Shown: positions 7,728 through 15,469, numbered from the stretch's first letter. The stretch is 64,000 bases of DNA from Myxococcales bacterium (GCA_016703425.1 JADJCA010000001.1:1054001-1118000); one strand, 5' to 3'. The notes: a model not told the origin generated them from the letters alone. Program-made: numbers and translations.

Positions 7728-9611
7728 ATGCTGACAACCGAAAGCTCGGGGCTGTTGTCGAGGATGGTGGAGGCCATGTTCGATGGGGTCTCCGTGGTCG
7801 ACGCAAGCGGCGAGCAGAGCTACGTAAACGACGCGCTGTGCGCGATGCTCGGGTTCAGCCGCGACGAGCTGCTCGGCAAGCACGCGCCGTATCCGTATTG
7901 GCCTGTCGAGGAGCTCCCGAACCTCGAAGCGGCCGTTCATCGCAGCGCGACTGGACGCTCGGAGCCTTGCGATCTTGTGCTCCAGCGCAAGAACGGCGAG
8001 CGGTTTCACGTGACCGTGGCGACCGTCACGTTGACGGACGAAACTGGCGCCGTCGTCGCGCGCTGCGCCACCATCAAGGACATCAGCGAGCAGAAGCGCG
8101 TGGAGCGCTCTCTGCGCGAAGCCGAGGAGCGCTGGCGCTCGATCGCAGAGAACCCCTTCGACTTCGTCGTGGTGATCGATCGCGAGCACCGGTACACCTA
8201 CGTCAATCACACGGCACCGGGCCTCTCGCGCGAGTCGCTCATCGGCCGGGCCACGCCGTTTGACTTCGTCGATGCCAAGCATCACGACGCGATGCGCGCA
8301 GCTTTCGAGAAGACCTTTAGGACCGGGGAAGCCACCGCCTACGACGTCCATGTACCGCAGCTCGACGCCTGGTACGCGAGCGTTGTCGGGGCCGTGGTCG
8401 AGCACGGGCAAGTCACCGGTCTCTCCATTCTCACGCGAGACATCACTGAGCAGAAGCGCACCGAGGACGAGCTCAAACGCACCGAGCAGCGGCTGCGAGA
8501 CTCGCACAAGATCGAGACCCTTGGCATGCTCGCAGGGGGCATCGCGCACGACATCAACAACGTCTTGACGCCGATCGTGGCCTACTCGGAGCTCGCGCAG
8601 CGCGAGCTCAGCTCCGAGCACCGAGTCCAGGAGTACCTGGACGCGATCCGCGTCGCGAGTCACCGGGCGAGCGACCTGGTGAGGCGCGTCCTCCTGTTCA
8701 GTCGCCGGCAAGAGCCGAAGAAGGCGACGGTCGATTTGCGAGACATCGTACGTAGCGACACGTCTCTCGTGCGAGCGTCGCTGCCAGCCACGATCGAGCT
8801 CGTGATCGACGTGCCCGACGAACCGTTCTACGTCCTGGCCGATCCCGCTCAACTGGGGCAGGTGCTCGCCAACCTGGTGAGCAACGCGCTTCAGGCGCTG
8901 GAGCAGCGCGGTGGGAGGGTGGCGATTTCGCTCCGTCGCGCCGAGAGCGGCGTCGTGTTGTCGGTCACGGATAACGGGCCAGGGATGGACGCGGAGGTCC
9001 AAAGGCGCGCCTTCGAGCCGTTCTTCACGACGAAGCCGCTCGGCGCAGGCACCGGCTTGGGCTTGTCGATCGTTCACGGCGTCGTCCGCGAGCACGGCGG
9101 TGAGGTCGAGCTCCGTAGCGCGCCCGGCGAGGGCACCACCGTCGTGGTTCACCTTCCCTCGGGCACAGCGTTGGCGGCCGAGACGCCACGCCGTCCACAT
9201 CGTGCGATGGGGCAAGGTTTGCGCGTGCTCCTGGTCGACGATGAGGCGCCCATCGCGAAGGTGGCGGGTGAGATCCTCCGCGAAAGCGGCCACACCGTCA
9301 CGGCCTTGACGTCCCCAGAGGCCGCTCTCGAAGTCTTCACGCGCGCGCCCGAAACGTTCGACGTGCTCCTGTCGGACGAATCGATGCCCAAGATGACGGG
9401 CACTGCGTTGATCGCCGCGCTGCGCCGCATCAGCCCCGCGTTGAAGGTCGTGCTGATGACCGGGCGCAACGACGAGGACCTGCAGCGCCGCGCGGCGTCG
9501 CTGCGCGTGCTCCAGGTCCTCGCGAAGCCCTTCGGGCGCCAGGACCTTCTCGACGCCATTGAAGCGGCGGGCGACGGGGCCGCGCCGCCTCGTGCGGTTG
9601 ATCGGGGCTGA
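7728..9611 (+). CDS. Hybrid histidine kinase: PAS-PAS-HisKA-HATPase-receiver
   Basis: A cytoplasmic two-component sensor of about 627 residues. Two PAS domains (about 10-130 and 135-255, each ending in the PAC-like DI(S/T)EQKR) are followed by HisKA with H-box GGIAHDINNVLTPI, a HATPase_c domain with N-box NLVSNALQAL, G1 DNGPGMD, F-box FEPFFTT and G2 GTGLGLS, and a C-terminal receiver with acceptor Asp in LLSDESMPKM and conserved Lys in AKPFG. All catalytic positions are intact. No membrane helices, so the signal is presumably cytoplasmic (redox, ligand or protein). ATG 7728 is used since PAS homology begins just after it; the frame is open further upstream to 7575. No cognate regulator gene lies next to it. 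Confidence 0.93.
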   Translation: MLTTESSGLLSRMVEAMFDGVSVVDASGEQSYVNDALCAMLGFSRDELLGKHAPYPYWPVEELPNLEAAVHRSATGRSEPCDLVLQRKNGERFHVTVATVTLTDETGAVVARCATIKDISEQKRVERSLREAEERWRSIAENPFDFVVVIDREHRYTYVNHTAPGLSRESLIGRATPFDFVDAKHHDAMRAAFEKTFRTGEATAYDVHVPQLDAWYASVVGAVVEHGQVTGLSILTRDITEQKRTEDELKRTEQRLRDSHKIETLGMLAGGIAHDINNVLTPIVAYSELAQRELSSEHRVQEYLDAIRVASHRASDLVRRVLLFSRRQEPKKATVDLRDIVRSDTSLVRASLPATIELVIDVPDEPFYVLADPAQLGQVLANLVSNALQALEQRGGRVAISLRRAESGVVLSVTDNGPGMDAEVQRRAFEPFFTTKPLGAGTGLGLSIVHGVVREHGGEVELRSAPGEGTTVVVHLPSGTALAAETPRRPHRAMGQGLRVLLVDDEAPIAKVAGEILRESGHTVTALTSPEAALEVFTRAPETFDVLLSDESMPKMTGTALIAALRRISPALKVVLMTGRNDEDLQRRAASLRVLQVLAKPFGRQDLLDAIEAAGDGAAPPRAVDRG

Positions 9612-9647
9612 GCCGATGATCCGCCGTCCCAGCCGAGCGCGGGCGCG

Positions 9648-10310
9648 TCAGTAGGTCGTCGTGAACGAGTCCATGTTGGCGTTCGAGGGCCACGAGAAGG
9701 TGCGCACGTAGCGGTCGACGCAGCCCGCGACGTCCGGGTCTGATGGGCTTGTGGTGACACTGACGCCGACGGGGCGCCCCAACTTGATCGCGACCTTCAC
9801 CGTCACCTTCATGCTGTCGGGGGCTCCGCACTCCCCGACGAAGCGGCCGCTCCGCATGGGACCGGAGAGCTGGACGTCGGTGAGGTCGGGGCGGCCCTGC
9901 GTTCCGATGGTGATGTCCCGCTTGTTCGAGGCGATCGCGGCCTCGTAGGTGGGGCCGGCGGGTCCGCGCCCGGTGAAGGGACGGGCGGCGACGGGGCTGG
10001 GATCCTCGTCGCCGTCGGCATTTCCGCTCCCTCCGGCAATTCCGCCGGCAGTTCCGCCGACACCGCGGGCGCCGCCGCTTCGGCCGCCGCCGGCGCTTGG
10101 CTTGCCTTTGCGCGAGCCCTTCTTGGGGGGCTTCGTCTTTCGTCCGGCCCGAGCGTCGGGCGACGCGTCGGCGATGGGTTCGAGGTCCCATTGCCCTTCG
10201 TTGGGGTCTGTATCCGCCTGCCTCAAGACGACGTACGCGGCACCGGCGCCACCGACGGCGAGGAGTAACGCGATGACGCATGCGGTCCTCCAGTGGCGCG
10301 GGGTTGCCAT
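9648..10310 (-). CDS. TonB-like / AgmX-PglI type membrane-anchored protein
   Basis: A 220-residue protein from ATG 10310. An N-terminal membrane helix (about 7-27, CVIALLLAVGGAGAAYVVL) is followed by a low-complexity Gly/Lys/Pro/Ser linker (about 50-105) and a C-terminal domain of about 100 residues. The C-terminal part, with SGPMRSGRFVGECGAP, MKVTVKVAIKLGRPVGV and a final CVDRYVRTFSWP segment, follows the pattern of the myxobacterial AgmX/PglI (TonB-like) C-terminal domain. Such proteins are linked to gliding motility and envelope-spanning machinery, but many are uncharacterised. Its 3' end faces the hybrid kinase gene, 36 bases away. Confidence 0.75.
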   Translation of the reverse strand: MATPRHWRTACVIALLLAVGGAGAAYVVLRQADTDPNEGQWDLEPIADASPDARAGRKTKPPKKGSRKGKPSAGGGRSGGARGVGGTAGGIAGGSGNADGDEDPSPVAARPFTGRGPAGPTYEAAIASNKRDITIGTQGRPDLTDVQLSGPMRSGRFVGECGAPDSMKVTVKVAIKLGRPVGVSVTTSPSDPDVAGCVDRYVRTFSWPSNANMDSFTTTY

Positions 10311-10386
10311 GCTGAGGGGATGGTACCGCGGCTGGTGGGTTCGAGGGCGCGACCTCGACCTGAGCGCGCATGCTGTGCGTCGCGCC

Positions 10387-11010
10387 TCACGCGACGCGGA
10401 GGTCCACGAAGGCGGAATGCGGCTCGAGGCCACTCGTCGCGTCCGCGACCCACTCGGGCAGCTCGCCGTACACCTTTCGAAGTTGCCCGCCATGGGTGCG
10501 CGCACAGAGGCGGGCCTCGGCACCTTCGATGGAGTTGTCGTAGATGTAGACGCGGTCGGCGATCTGAATGGACGGTCCTAGGTTCGCGAGCGACTTGATG
10601 TAGCGGGCGACGATCTTGTCGATCGGCACGCTGTGCCCCCCCTCCATCACGCGGCCAGCAACGCGCGCCGCATTGATCCGAGGATCGCTCGTGCCGATGA
10701 AGAAGACGCGCACGAAGTAGCCGGCCACCTTCGCGCGCAAGAGGAAGTCGATCTTGCTCTCCGTCGAAAGGACCGTCTCAAACGCGATGCCGAAACCCGC
10801 CACGAGCAGCTCTTCCCGACGCGCCTCGGTCCATCGAGCCGCCTTGAGCACGGCGTCCGGCGAGTTCCAGTCGCCGAATTGGTCGCGAGCGATCTCGTCG
10901 GGGTTGAGATATTCGACGTTGTCGCTCCACTTCTCTTCGCGAAGACGGCCCGTGATGGTCGTCTTGCCGGCGCCGTTCGGGCCCGCGATCACGAGCAGAA
11001 CCGGATTCAC
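10387..11010 (-). CDS. Zeta-toxin family P-loop kinase
   Basis: A 207-residue P-loop kinase. Visible family features are Walker A AGPNGAGKTT at the N-terminus, the NPDEIARD segment, the FETVLS strand, and the lid region with RVAGRVMEGGHSVP and RYIKSLANL, all typical of the zeta-toxin/AAA_33 group. In zeta toxins the substrate is UDP-GlcNAc; whether this protein is a toxin or a housekeeping-type paralogue is not decided by sequence. Its ATG overlaps the stop of a small upstream gene by 4 bases (ATGA), the arrangement expected of a two-gene toxin/antitoxin-like unit. ATG 11010 begins the P-loop strand directly. Confidence 0.88.
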   Translation of the reverse strand: MNPVLLVIAGPNGAGKTTITGRLREEKWSDNVEYLNPDEIARDQFGDWNSPDAVLKAARWTEARREELLVAGFGIAFETVLSTESKIDFLLRAKVAGYFVRVFFIGTSDPRINAARVAGRVMEGGHSVPIDKIVARYIKSLANLGPSIQIADRVYIYDNSIEGAEARLCARTHGGQLRKVYGELPEWVADATSGLEPHSAFVDLRVA

Positions 11011-11213
11011 GTGCCCGACTGTCCAAGGCGCGCTCTCGCCGCCACCAGGCGAGCGAGCGCAGCGGCGCGGGCGACCGCGATCGCGTCGCGTGTTCGTACG
11101 CGCGCGGCGTCTCGCGAAGCCTTCACGTGGGCGAAGGCGCGAGTCGAAAGGCCCACGAGCTGCTCGTCGGTTGGCTCGAAGTCGGGATCGCTCAGGTTCA
11201 CGCGCTCGGACAC
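11007..11213 (-). CDS. Small protein upstream of the zeta-like kinase (putative antitoxin-like partner)
   Basis: About 68 residues if GTG 11213 is the start (GTG 11201 or an earlier in-frame codon are alternatives). The sequence begins VSERVNLSDPDFEPTDEQL and is then helical, Ala/Arg-rich and charged. Its stop overlaps the kinase start (ATGA), giving translational coupling. The position matches that of small proteins paired with zeta-family genes, but it is not recognisably an epsilon antitoxin. Assignment as a partner is inference. Confidence 0.6.
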   Translation of the reverse strand: MSERVNLSDPDFEPTDEQLVGLSTRAFAHVKASRDAARVRTRDAIAVARAAALARLVAARARLGQSGT

Positions 11214-11369
11214 GAGGACAAGCTTAGCAGCCGCATCGGACGGGGCTCCAGTCTCTCGTTCGGCGCAAAAGCGCGGCCTCACGCGCGGCTTCGATGACGG
11301 CCGAGGGCTGCGGGCGCCGCGCGCGTTCGTCGCGTTTCTCTCCGCCGGCAGGGTTTACCAGTGGACGCC

Positions 11370-11664
11370 CGAGCGCGTCATCCAGCGCGGTTTGAGCGCT
11401 GGCGCCGAGGCGCGCATCTTTGCCAAGGTGCCGAGCGACGTCGGCGCGCAGGACGCACGTGATCGTGCGGGGTGGCCGTGTCCATCTGATTCCTCCCCGG
11501 GCGGTGACGCGAACGTAAAACGCTGTGGGCGCCGTTGTGGACATCCGATCCGCGGGGCCGGCCCCGCAGGGTTGCCGGGCTTTGGCTTGTCCCGCAAGGA
11601 GAACACCGGCGTGCCCGGCGGCCACGATCAGCTTCCCTCGCTCGGCACGCCCCGCCCGCCTCAC
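11370..11664 (-). pseudogene. Rearranged degenerate copy of sequences found intact at 14359-14775 and 15396-15460
   Basis: Read on the minus strand, this block starts with a segment matching the beginning of the lipoprotein gene at 15431 (VAAxHAGVLLA), then a ribosome-binding site and start matching the gene at 14718 (GGGGAGGAATCAG ATG, MDTATPHDH). It then jumps to the middle of that gene (CVLRADVARHLGKDARLG, compare CVLRTEVARRLGKDARLG). About 150 bases of the intact gene are missing and the reading frame is broken. It is therefore a remnant formed by duplication and deletion. Nothing else with coding character is seen between 11214 and 11370. Confidence 0.7.
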
Positions 11665-11679
11665 GCAACACCGACCGGG

Positions 11680-11777
11680 ATCTCGACCTCGACCTCGACC
11701 CCGACCTCGACCTCGACCTCGACCTCGACCTCGACCTCGACCTCGACCCCGACCTCGACCAGGACCCCGACCTCGGA
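11680..11777. repeat. GACCTC hexanucleotide array 1
   Basis: About 15 consecutive units of GACCTC with occasional GACCCC variants. It encodes Asp-Leu in one plus-strand frame but has no surrounding gene structure. A shorter array of the same unit lies at 14214-14262. Confidence 0.9.
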
Positions 11778-11902
11778 CCTTGCCGACCTGCGCACTCGCG
11801 GTGAGGACTCACTCGCAAGCGCGTGCCGCCTAAGGGCGGCACTTTGCGCTTGCAGGGGAAGGAGCTTCTTCGCCCAACAGGCAACGCTTCGAAGGGACTC
11901 GC

Positions 11903-11964
11903 TCCGTCATGTTCGGCACCTCGCCGCCTTCGGCGGCGGGGGGAGAGGTGCCGAACATGACGGA
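11903..11964. terminator. Long perfect hairpin (20-bp stem)
   Basis: Left arm 11903-11922 begins TCCGTCATGTTCGGCACCTC and pairs perfectly with 11945-11964. The loop itself can form a GCCGCC-TTCG-GCGGC stem. No long T-run follows, so a classical terminator is not certain. The right arm contains the ATG (11957) that would start the broken four-helix-bundle gene. It may be a terminator, a structured RNA or a mobile-element end. Confidence 0.6.
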
Positions 11965-12318
11965 ACAATTCCCAGTTTCAGAAACTTGATGCCTATGCGG
12001 TCGCGAAGGCGATGGCGATGGCTGTGCACGGCGCGAAGATTTCGCATCGCGAGCTGCGGGATCAGGCCGAGCGCGCGAGCGTGAGCACCTTCCTTCAGCT
12101 CAGCGAAGGCTTGCCCAACGACGCGCCTGGCATGCGCCGCCGCTACTTCACCCCGTCGGGTGTCGCGAAGCGCGTTACATCGCGCGCAACAGCCTCTGCG
12201 AGGTGGTGGCGGCCATCGACTTGGCGCTCGCGTTGGGGGCCATCGCGGAAGGGCGCGCGAGGAGGTGCTTGCGGCGGCGCATCGGCTAAGGGGCATGCTC
12301 ATCGCGCTGGCGAGGTAG
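11957..12318 (+). pseudogene. Frameshifted four-helix-bundle protein gene (23S rRNA-intervening-sequence-protein family)
   Basis: Pieces of a four-helix-bundle protein are readable in different plus-strand frames: ATG 11957 MTEQFP, then FQKLDAYAVAKAMAMAV from 11976, HRELRDQAERASVS, RYFT, then RYIARNSLCEVVAAIDLALALG in another frame, and finally EEVLAAAHRLRGMLIALAR with stop 12316-12318. At least three frameshifts or small insertions are needed to join them, so the gene is broken. An intact relative lies immediately downstream on the opposite strand (12362-12706). Confidence 0.7.
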
Positions 12319-12361
12319 AGAGCTTGGTCGAGGCCTCGCTGAGGCCTCGACCGAAGCCGAG

Positions 12362-12706
12362 CTAGCGAATGAGGCGCGTGAGCATGGCGACGAGCGGCTG
12401 TGCGAGGGCTACGCACTCTGCGGCGGACTCGGGCGAGGCGTCGCCGCAGAGGGCGGCGAGCTCGACGGCGGCGACGGCTTCGACGGCCTCGCCGCGCGCG
12501 ATGGTGAAAGCGCGAGCCTTGTCGGCCCGGCTAACGCGCCCAGCGCCTTCCGCGCAATCGAGCGCGGCGCTCTTCGCCGCGCGCGTCGCCTCGTCTCTCA
12601 GCTTCGAATCGCGAATGTTCGCCGCGCGGACGGCCAGCAGCAGCTTCACAGCGGCGCCGTAGGCGATGAGTTTGTGGTGAGGGAGGCCAGAGAGTTGGTT
12701 GGTCAT
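12362..12706 (-). CDS. Four-helix-bundle protein (23S rRNA-intervening-sequence-protein family)
   Basis: A 114-residue helical protein from ATG 12706. Family hallmarks are the start HKLIAYGAAVKLLLAV, the central LRDEATRAAKSAALDCAEGAGRVS and the IARGEAVEAVAAVELA helix, matching the pattern of four-helix-bundle proteins often carried inside rRNA intervening sequences and accessory regions. Function is not established; diversity-generating and mobile contexts are known for relatives. It converges on the broken copy at 11957-12318 with 43 bases between, and sits next to a decayed IS element. The open frame continues upstream to 13036 through IS sequence, which is chance readthrough. The 160 bases from 12707 to 12868 hold nothing recognisable. 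Confidence 0.82.
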   Translation of the reverse strand: MTNQLSGLPHHKLIAYGAAVKLLLAVRAANIRDSKLRDEATRAAKSAALDCAEGAGRVSRADKARAFTIARGEAVEAVAAVELAALCGDASPESAAECVALAQPLVAMLTRLIR

Positions 12707-12868
12707 GCCTTCCCCAGCGCAGACCGCGTGACGGCGCCACGCTCTTCCGCGTGTCAGCGAGAAGGCGCTGGCGCGCGGTGTGCGCGTCTTAGGCAGGACC
12801 AACCAACTCTCGGGCCGATCGCGCAAGCAGCAGCCCTTGTTGCGGTCATGCACACTATGAGCGGTCAA

Positions 12869-14212
12869 GGAGATAGGTGACAGTCCATGGAGATGGGTGA
12901 CACTTTCGGCGGATGGATTTTCTACTCTGCGGCTATCGCCGATTCTTTCCCTATTTTCTTCTGTGGCGACTGAGGGGATGAATCGCCTTTCTCTTTTGCG
13001 TCGTAGTGACCGGAGGTCACGGGCTACGAAGCTCACCAGCCACTTCCCGTCCTCAACCCTCTCGAAGTCCGACCTGCTCGTCGACGAGCGACGCCGTCAG
13101 GCTGAAGCGCCGACGCCGATCGATCGCGACAATGCCTCCTTCCAAACGGGTCGAGTCATGTCGGCAGGGGGTAACCGGGCCGGGCACTCGCCTCTTCCAG
13201 ACGCGCGGCGAAGGCTCGTACGCGCTGGCTGGGGTTCGACCCCAAGCGCCTCGTGGGGCCGCTCTTCGTTGAAGCACGAGCGCCAGGCGTCAAAGCGTTC
13301 CTGTTGGCCGAGCAGCGTCCGAGCCGCAGGACGTGTCGTTTCTGCTTTCAACGTGCGATGCATCCGTTCGTGGCGTCCGTTCTGCTGCGGACACCCAGGC
13401 TCGATTCGCTCGTGGAGGATCCCGAGTCGCGCGAACCACGCTCCGAGTCGACTCAATCCAAAGAGCGCACGCGGCGAAACGAAGGGTCGCCGTTGTCGCT
13501 TCGAATAGCTCGCGGCAGGCCTTTTTCCCTGAAGATGTGCTCGAGTGCCGCTCGCACGCCCTTGCCGGCCGTCCCGTCGAAGGCCTCGCACACGAGCACG
13601 TACCGGCTGAAGGCGTCCGTGACCGTAAACGGGTAGCAGACCGTTCCGTCTCCGAGCTCAAACTGCCCTTTGAAGTCCATGCACCACAGCCTGGAATTGG
13701 GGCCCTTCGCGTCCGTCGGGGCGGCGCGCGATAAGCCGCCACCCGCCGCGACGACGTCGCGGCACTGTCAGCTGTTGGCGACGAAGCACGTTGGCAACCG
13801 TTGTTCTGGCTCGGCAGCTTTACGCCGGGTGCTCCGACATCAGAAGCACCCTGAGCTTCTTCGACCCCACGTCGGAGCCGCCGCCGCGCGTCGACGATGA
13901 GGCTCACGAACTGTTCCGCCAGCGCCGCCGGCGTCTGCTTTGGGCCGCTGCGAAGGTCCACGAGCCCGGCATCGCCCGCGCTTCGTAGCGCTCGACGTAC
14001 TTGTAGCCGGTCTTCCGGCTCACGCCGTACTCCCGACTCAGCTCCGTCATTCGCTCGCCCGCGCGGTAGCGAAGCACCAGTGGATCTGTTGTTCCAAGAC
14101 ACTCTTCGCTTTCCAAACCACGGCACTTCCGCCGTTGTTCGCATGCCGGAGTGTCACCTCTATCTCCGCTTGACGACCTATCTCGAGGGTTACCATCTCC
14201 TTAGACTGTACC
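12869..14212 (-). mobile_element. Decayed IS481-type insertion sequence
   Basis: The ends carry repeated copies of GGAGATRGGTGACAC: two on the left (12869-12883 and 12889-12903) and, in inverted orientation, related copies at 14151-14167, 14171-14184 and 14188-14200. Such arrays of inverted motifs are typical of IS481/IS3-like ends. The interior encodes a transposase in broken frames on the minus strand. The right end abuts a GACCTC array. No target-site duplication could be fixed because the exact termini are eroded. Confidence 0.75.
12960..14116 (-). pseudogene. IS481-family transposase, frameshifted
   Basis: Fragments of one DDE transposase lie in order in different minus-strand frames. 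The helix-turn-helix N-terminus is at about 14116-13990 (ELSREYGVSRKTGYKYVERYEA), followed by LAEQFVSLIVDARRRL in a second frame and the integrase core start MDFKGQFELGDGTVCYPF with SDNG at about 13680-13480. The last large piece, in another frame, has RLGILHERIEPG, QQNGRHERMHRTLK and FNEERPHEALG (about 13460-13230). The three acidic catalytic residues (D in MDFKG, D in SDNG, E in NGRHER) are preserved at the DNA level, but at least three frameshifts separate them. The element is not autonomous. Confidence 0.85.
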
Positions 14213-14213
14213 A

Positions 14214-14262
14214 CCTCGACCTCGACCTCGACCTCGACCTCGACCTCGACCTCGACCTCGAC
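14214..14262. repeat. GACCTC hexanucleotide array 2
   Basis: About eight perfect units of the same hexamer as the 11680 array, lying exactly between the IS481-type right end and copy B of the dispersed repeat. After that copy, at 14333-14352, four GACCCC-type units occur. The association of hexamer arrays with these element ends suggests slipped-strand or recombination activity. Confidence 0.9.
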
Positions 14263-14340
14263 CATTACTGGACGGAGCCCACGCAGGGGACGGCGTCCAG
14301 TCATGTCGACGGGTCCGTAGGACCCTAGTCACCCCGACCC
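14263..14340. repeat. Dispersed structured repeat, copy B
   Basis: Second copy of the 78-base repeat at 6277-6354. The outer ACTGGAC/GTCCAGT stem and the GGGTCC-GTA-GGACCC hairpin are preserved while the inner stem has changed. It is flanked by hexanucleotide arrays on both sides. Confidence 0.75.
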
Positions 14341-14358
14341 CGACCCCGACCTCGCCCC

Positions 14359-14718
14359 TCAGTGGACCGTGTAGAGAGCCCCCTGGCTTCGGCGAATGCC
14401 GACCGCCAGGTACCCTTCGGTCTGCACGAAAAGCACGATGGGGAGCTCGTCGTGCGGCGCCGCCTTGCACGCGGCGACCAGAGTGGCTTGAGCGCTGCCG
14501 CCGAGGCGCGCGTCTTTGCCAAGCCGCCGAGCGACCTCGGTGCGCAGGACGCATTCGATCGAAAGGCCGCCGTCGAAGGCACGATCCACCACGACGGCGA
14601 GTTCGCCCAAGGCCTTTCCGCTGTGGAGCGCGCTCGTCACCCGGTCACCAATTTCGTCGGTCGCCGCGTCGAGCGCGGCTTGGACCAAGGCGTGATCGTT
14701 AGCGGTGGCTGCGTCCAT
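14359..14718 (-). CDS. Small protein of unknown function with a degenerate second copy nearby
   Basis: A 119-residue protein from ATG 14718, preceded by a good ribosome-binding site (GGGAGGA, 7 bases upstream). It is helical and Ala-rich in the first half (ALVQAALDAATDEIGDRV, SALHSGKALGELAVVVD) and has a conserved-looking CVLRTEVARRLGKDARLG segment. The C-terminus is beta-rich (ELPIVLFVQTEGYLAVGI). No family recognised; no signal peptide. The same RBS, start and central segment recur in the broken copy at 11370-11664, so the gene belongs to a small duplicated accessory unit. Confidence 0.7.
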   Translation of the reverse strand: MDAATANDHALVQAALDAATDEIGDRVTSALHSGKALGELAVVVDRAFDGGLSIECVLRTEVARRLGKDARLGGSAQATLVAACKAAPHDELPIVLFVQTEGYLAVGIRRSQGALYTVH

Positions 14719-14792
14719 CCTGATTCCTCCCGGAGCGGTAGCGCCGAACGTAACGCTATGAGCGCCGTTGTCGACAGTCTTGGCGAGCCTGG

Positions 14793-14923
14793 CCCACCCC
14801 CGCCTCGCTTACACCGCGAGCCTCCGCGTCGGCGCAGCTTCACGTTGAGCCCCGCGGCATCATGGTGAACGAGAACACTTCCGGTGACGTCGCGCTTGTC
14901 ACCGACCCGCGCGACGTCGAACG
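14793..14923 (-). pseudogene. Duplicated 3' end of the Rieske-P450 gene
   Basis: About 130 bases nearly identical to 15454-15583, which is the 3' flank plus the last codons of the intact P450 gene. The encoded tail TFDVARVGDKRDVT and LNVKLRRRG is recognisable, but three single-base indels break the frame. The duplicate and the original flank the lipoprotein gene at 14985, as if a segment was inserted by recombination at the P450 3' end. Bases 14719-14792 and 14924-14984 hold nothing else recognisable. Confidence 0.85.
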
Positions 14924-14984
14924 TCCCCTCACCCAGGACAAAGCGGGCCTGCAATGCGGCGGTGCGACAAACCACCCGCGTCGC

Positions 14985-15431
14985 TCACTTCTTCGGTGGC
15001 AGCTGGATGGTCTCTACGGCATCGCACCCCGTCGTCGAGCGGCGCGTCGTCCCCGGCCACCCAGCCTGCGCCAAACGCCTCGGCTCCGCTGTACCAGAGC
15101 ATGTAGTAGAGGTCGCCTGCGCCGAGAAGACGCAGCGACTGCCAAGTTGCCCCGTTGTTGAGACAGCGATGCGCATGCACAAGCCCGGCAGCTCGGCCAT
15201 GACCGGGACAAAGCAGTCACGAGCGTCGTCGAACCGAAACACGGCGACGGGATACCGACGGTCGGCGTTCGGCAGGGGGAGGACGCGCCAGTCCGCCGCA
15301 TCCGGGAGATCTAGGCAGGCGGCACTTGGGTCCGCGGTCTGCGCGTCAGGGGCCGGAGGACCGGACGCCTTCGTCGGCGCGCACCCGACGGCGAGGGCGA
15401 GGAGAACACCGGCGTGCCGGGCGGCCACCAT
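14985..15431 (-). CDS. Probable lipoprotein, possibly frameshifted
   Basis: From ATG 15431 a signal peptide (AARHAGVLLALAVGC) with lipobox-like AVGC is encoded, then a Pro/Ala linker and DWRVLPLPNADRRYPVAVFRFD. From about 15170 to 15015 the coding character moves to another minus-strand frame, reading NNGATWQSLRLLGAGDLYYMLWYSG, which resembles a BNR/sialidase-type repeat (NxGxTW). The last codons (DAVETIQLPPKK) return to the first frame. This suggests two compensating frameshifts, so the product may be altered in its middle. Part of its start is repeated at 11640. Family not certain. Confidence 0.5.
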   Translation of the reverse strand: MVAARHAGVLLALAVGCAPTKASGPPAPDAQTADPSAACLDLPDAADWRVLPLPNADRRYPVAVFRFDDARDCFVPVMAELPGLCMRIAVSTTGQLGSRCVFSAQATSTTCSGTAEPRRLAQAGWPGTTRRSTTGCDAVETIQLPPKK

Positions 15432-15469
15432 CAGCTTCTCTCGCTCGCCACGCCCCACCCCCGCCTCGC

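Noticed and set aside
6882..9293. 803-residue minus-strand open frame
   Set aside because: Antisense shadow of the lipoprotein and hybrid kinase genes; no domain recognised and biased composition.
12707..13036. Upstream extension of the four-helix-bundle frame
   Set aside because: Runs into IS481 transposase remnants; the ATG at 12706 begins the family homology.
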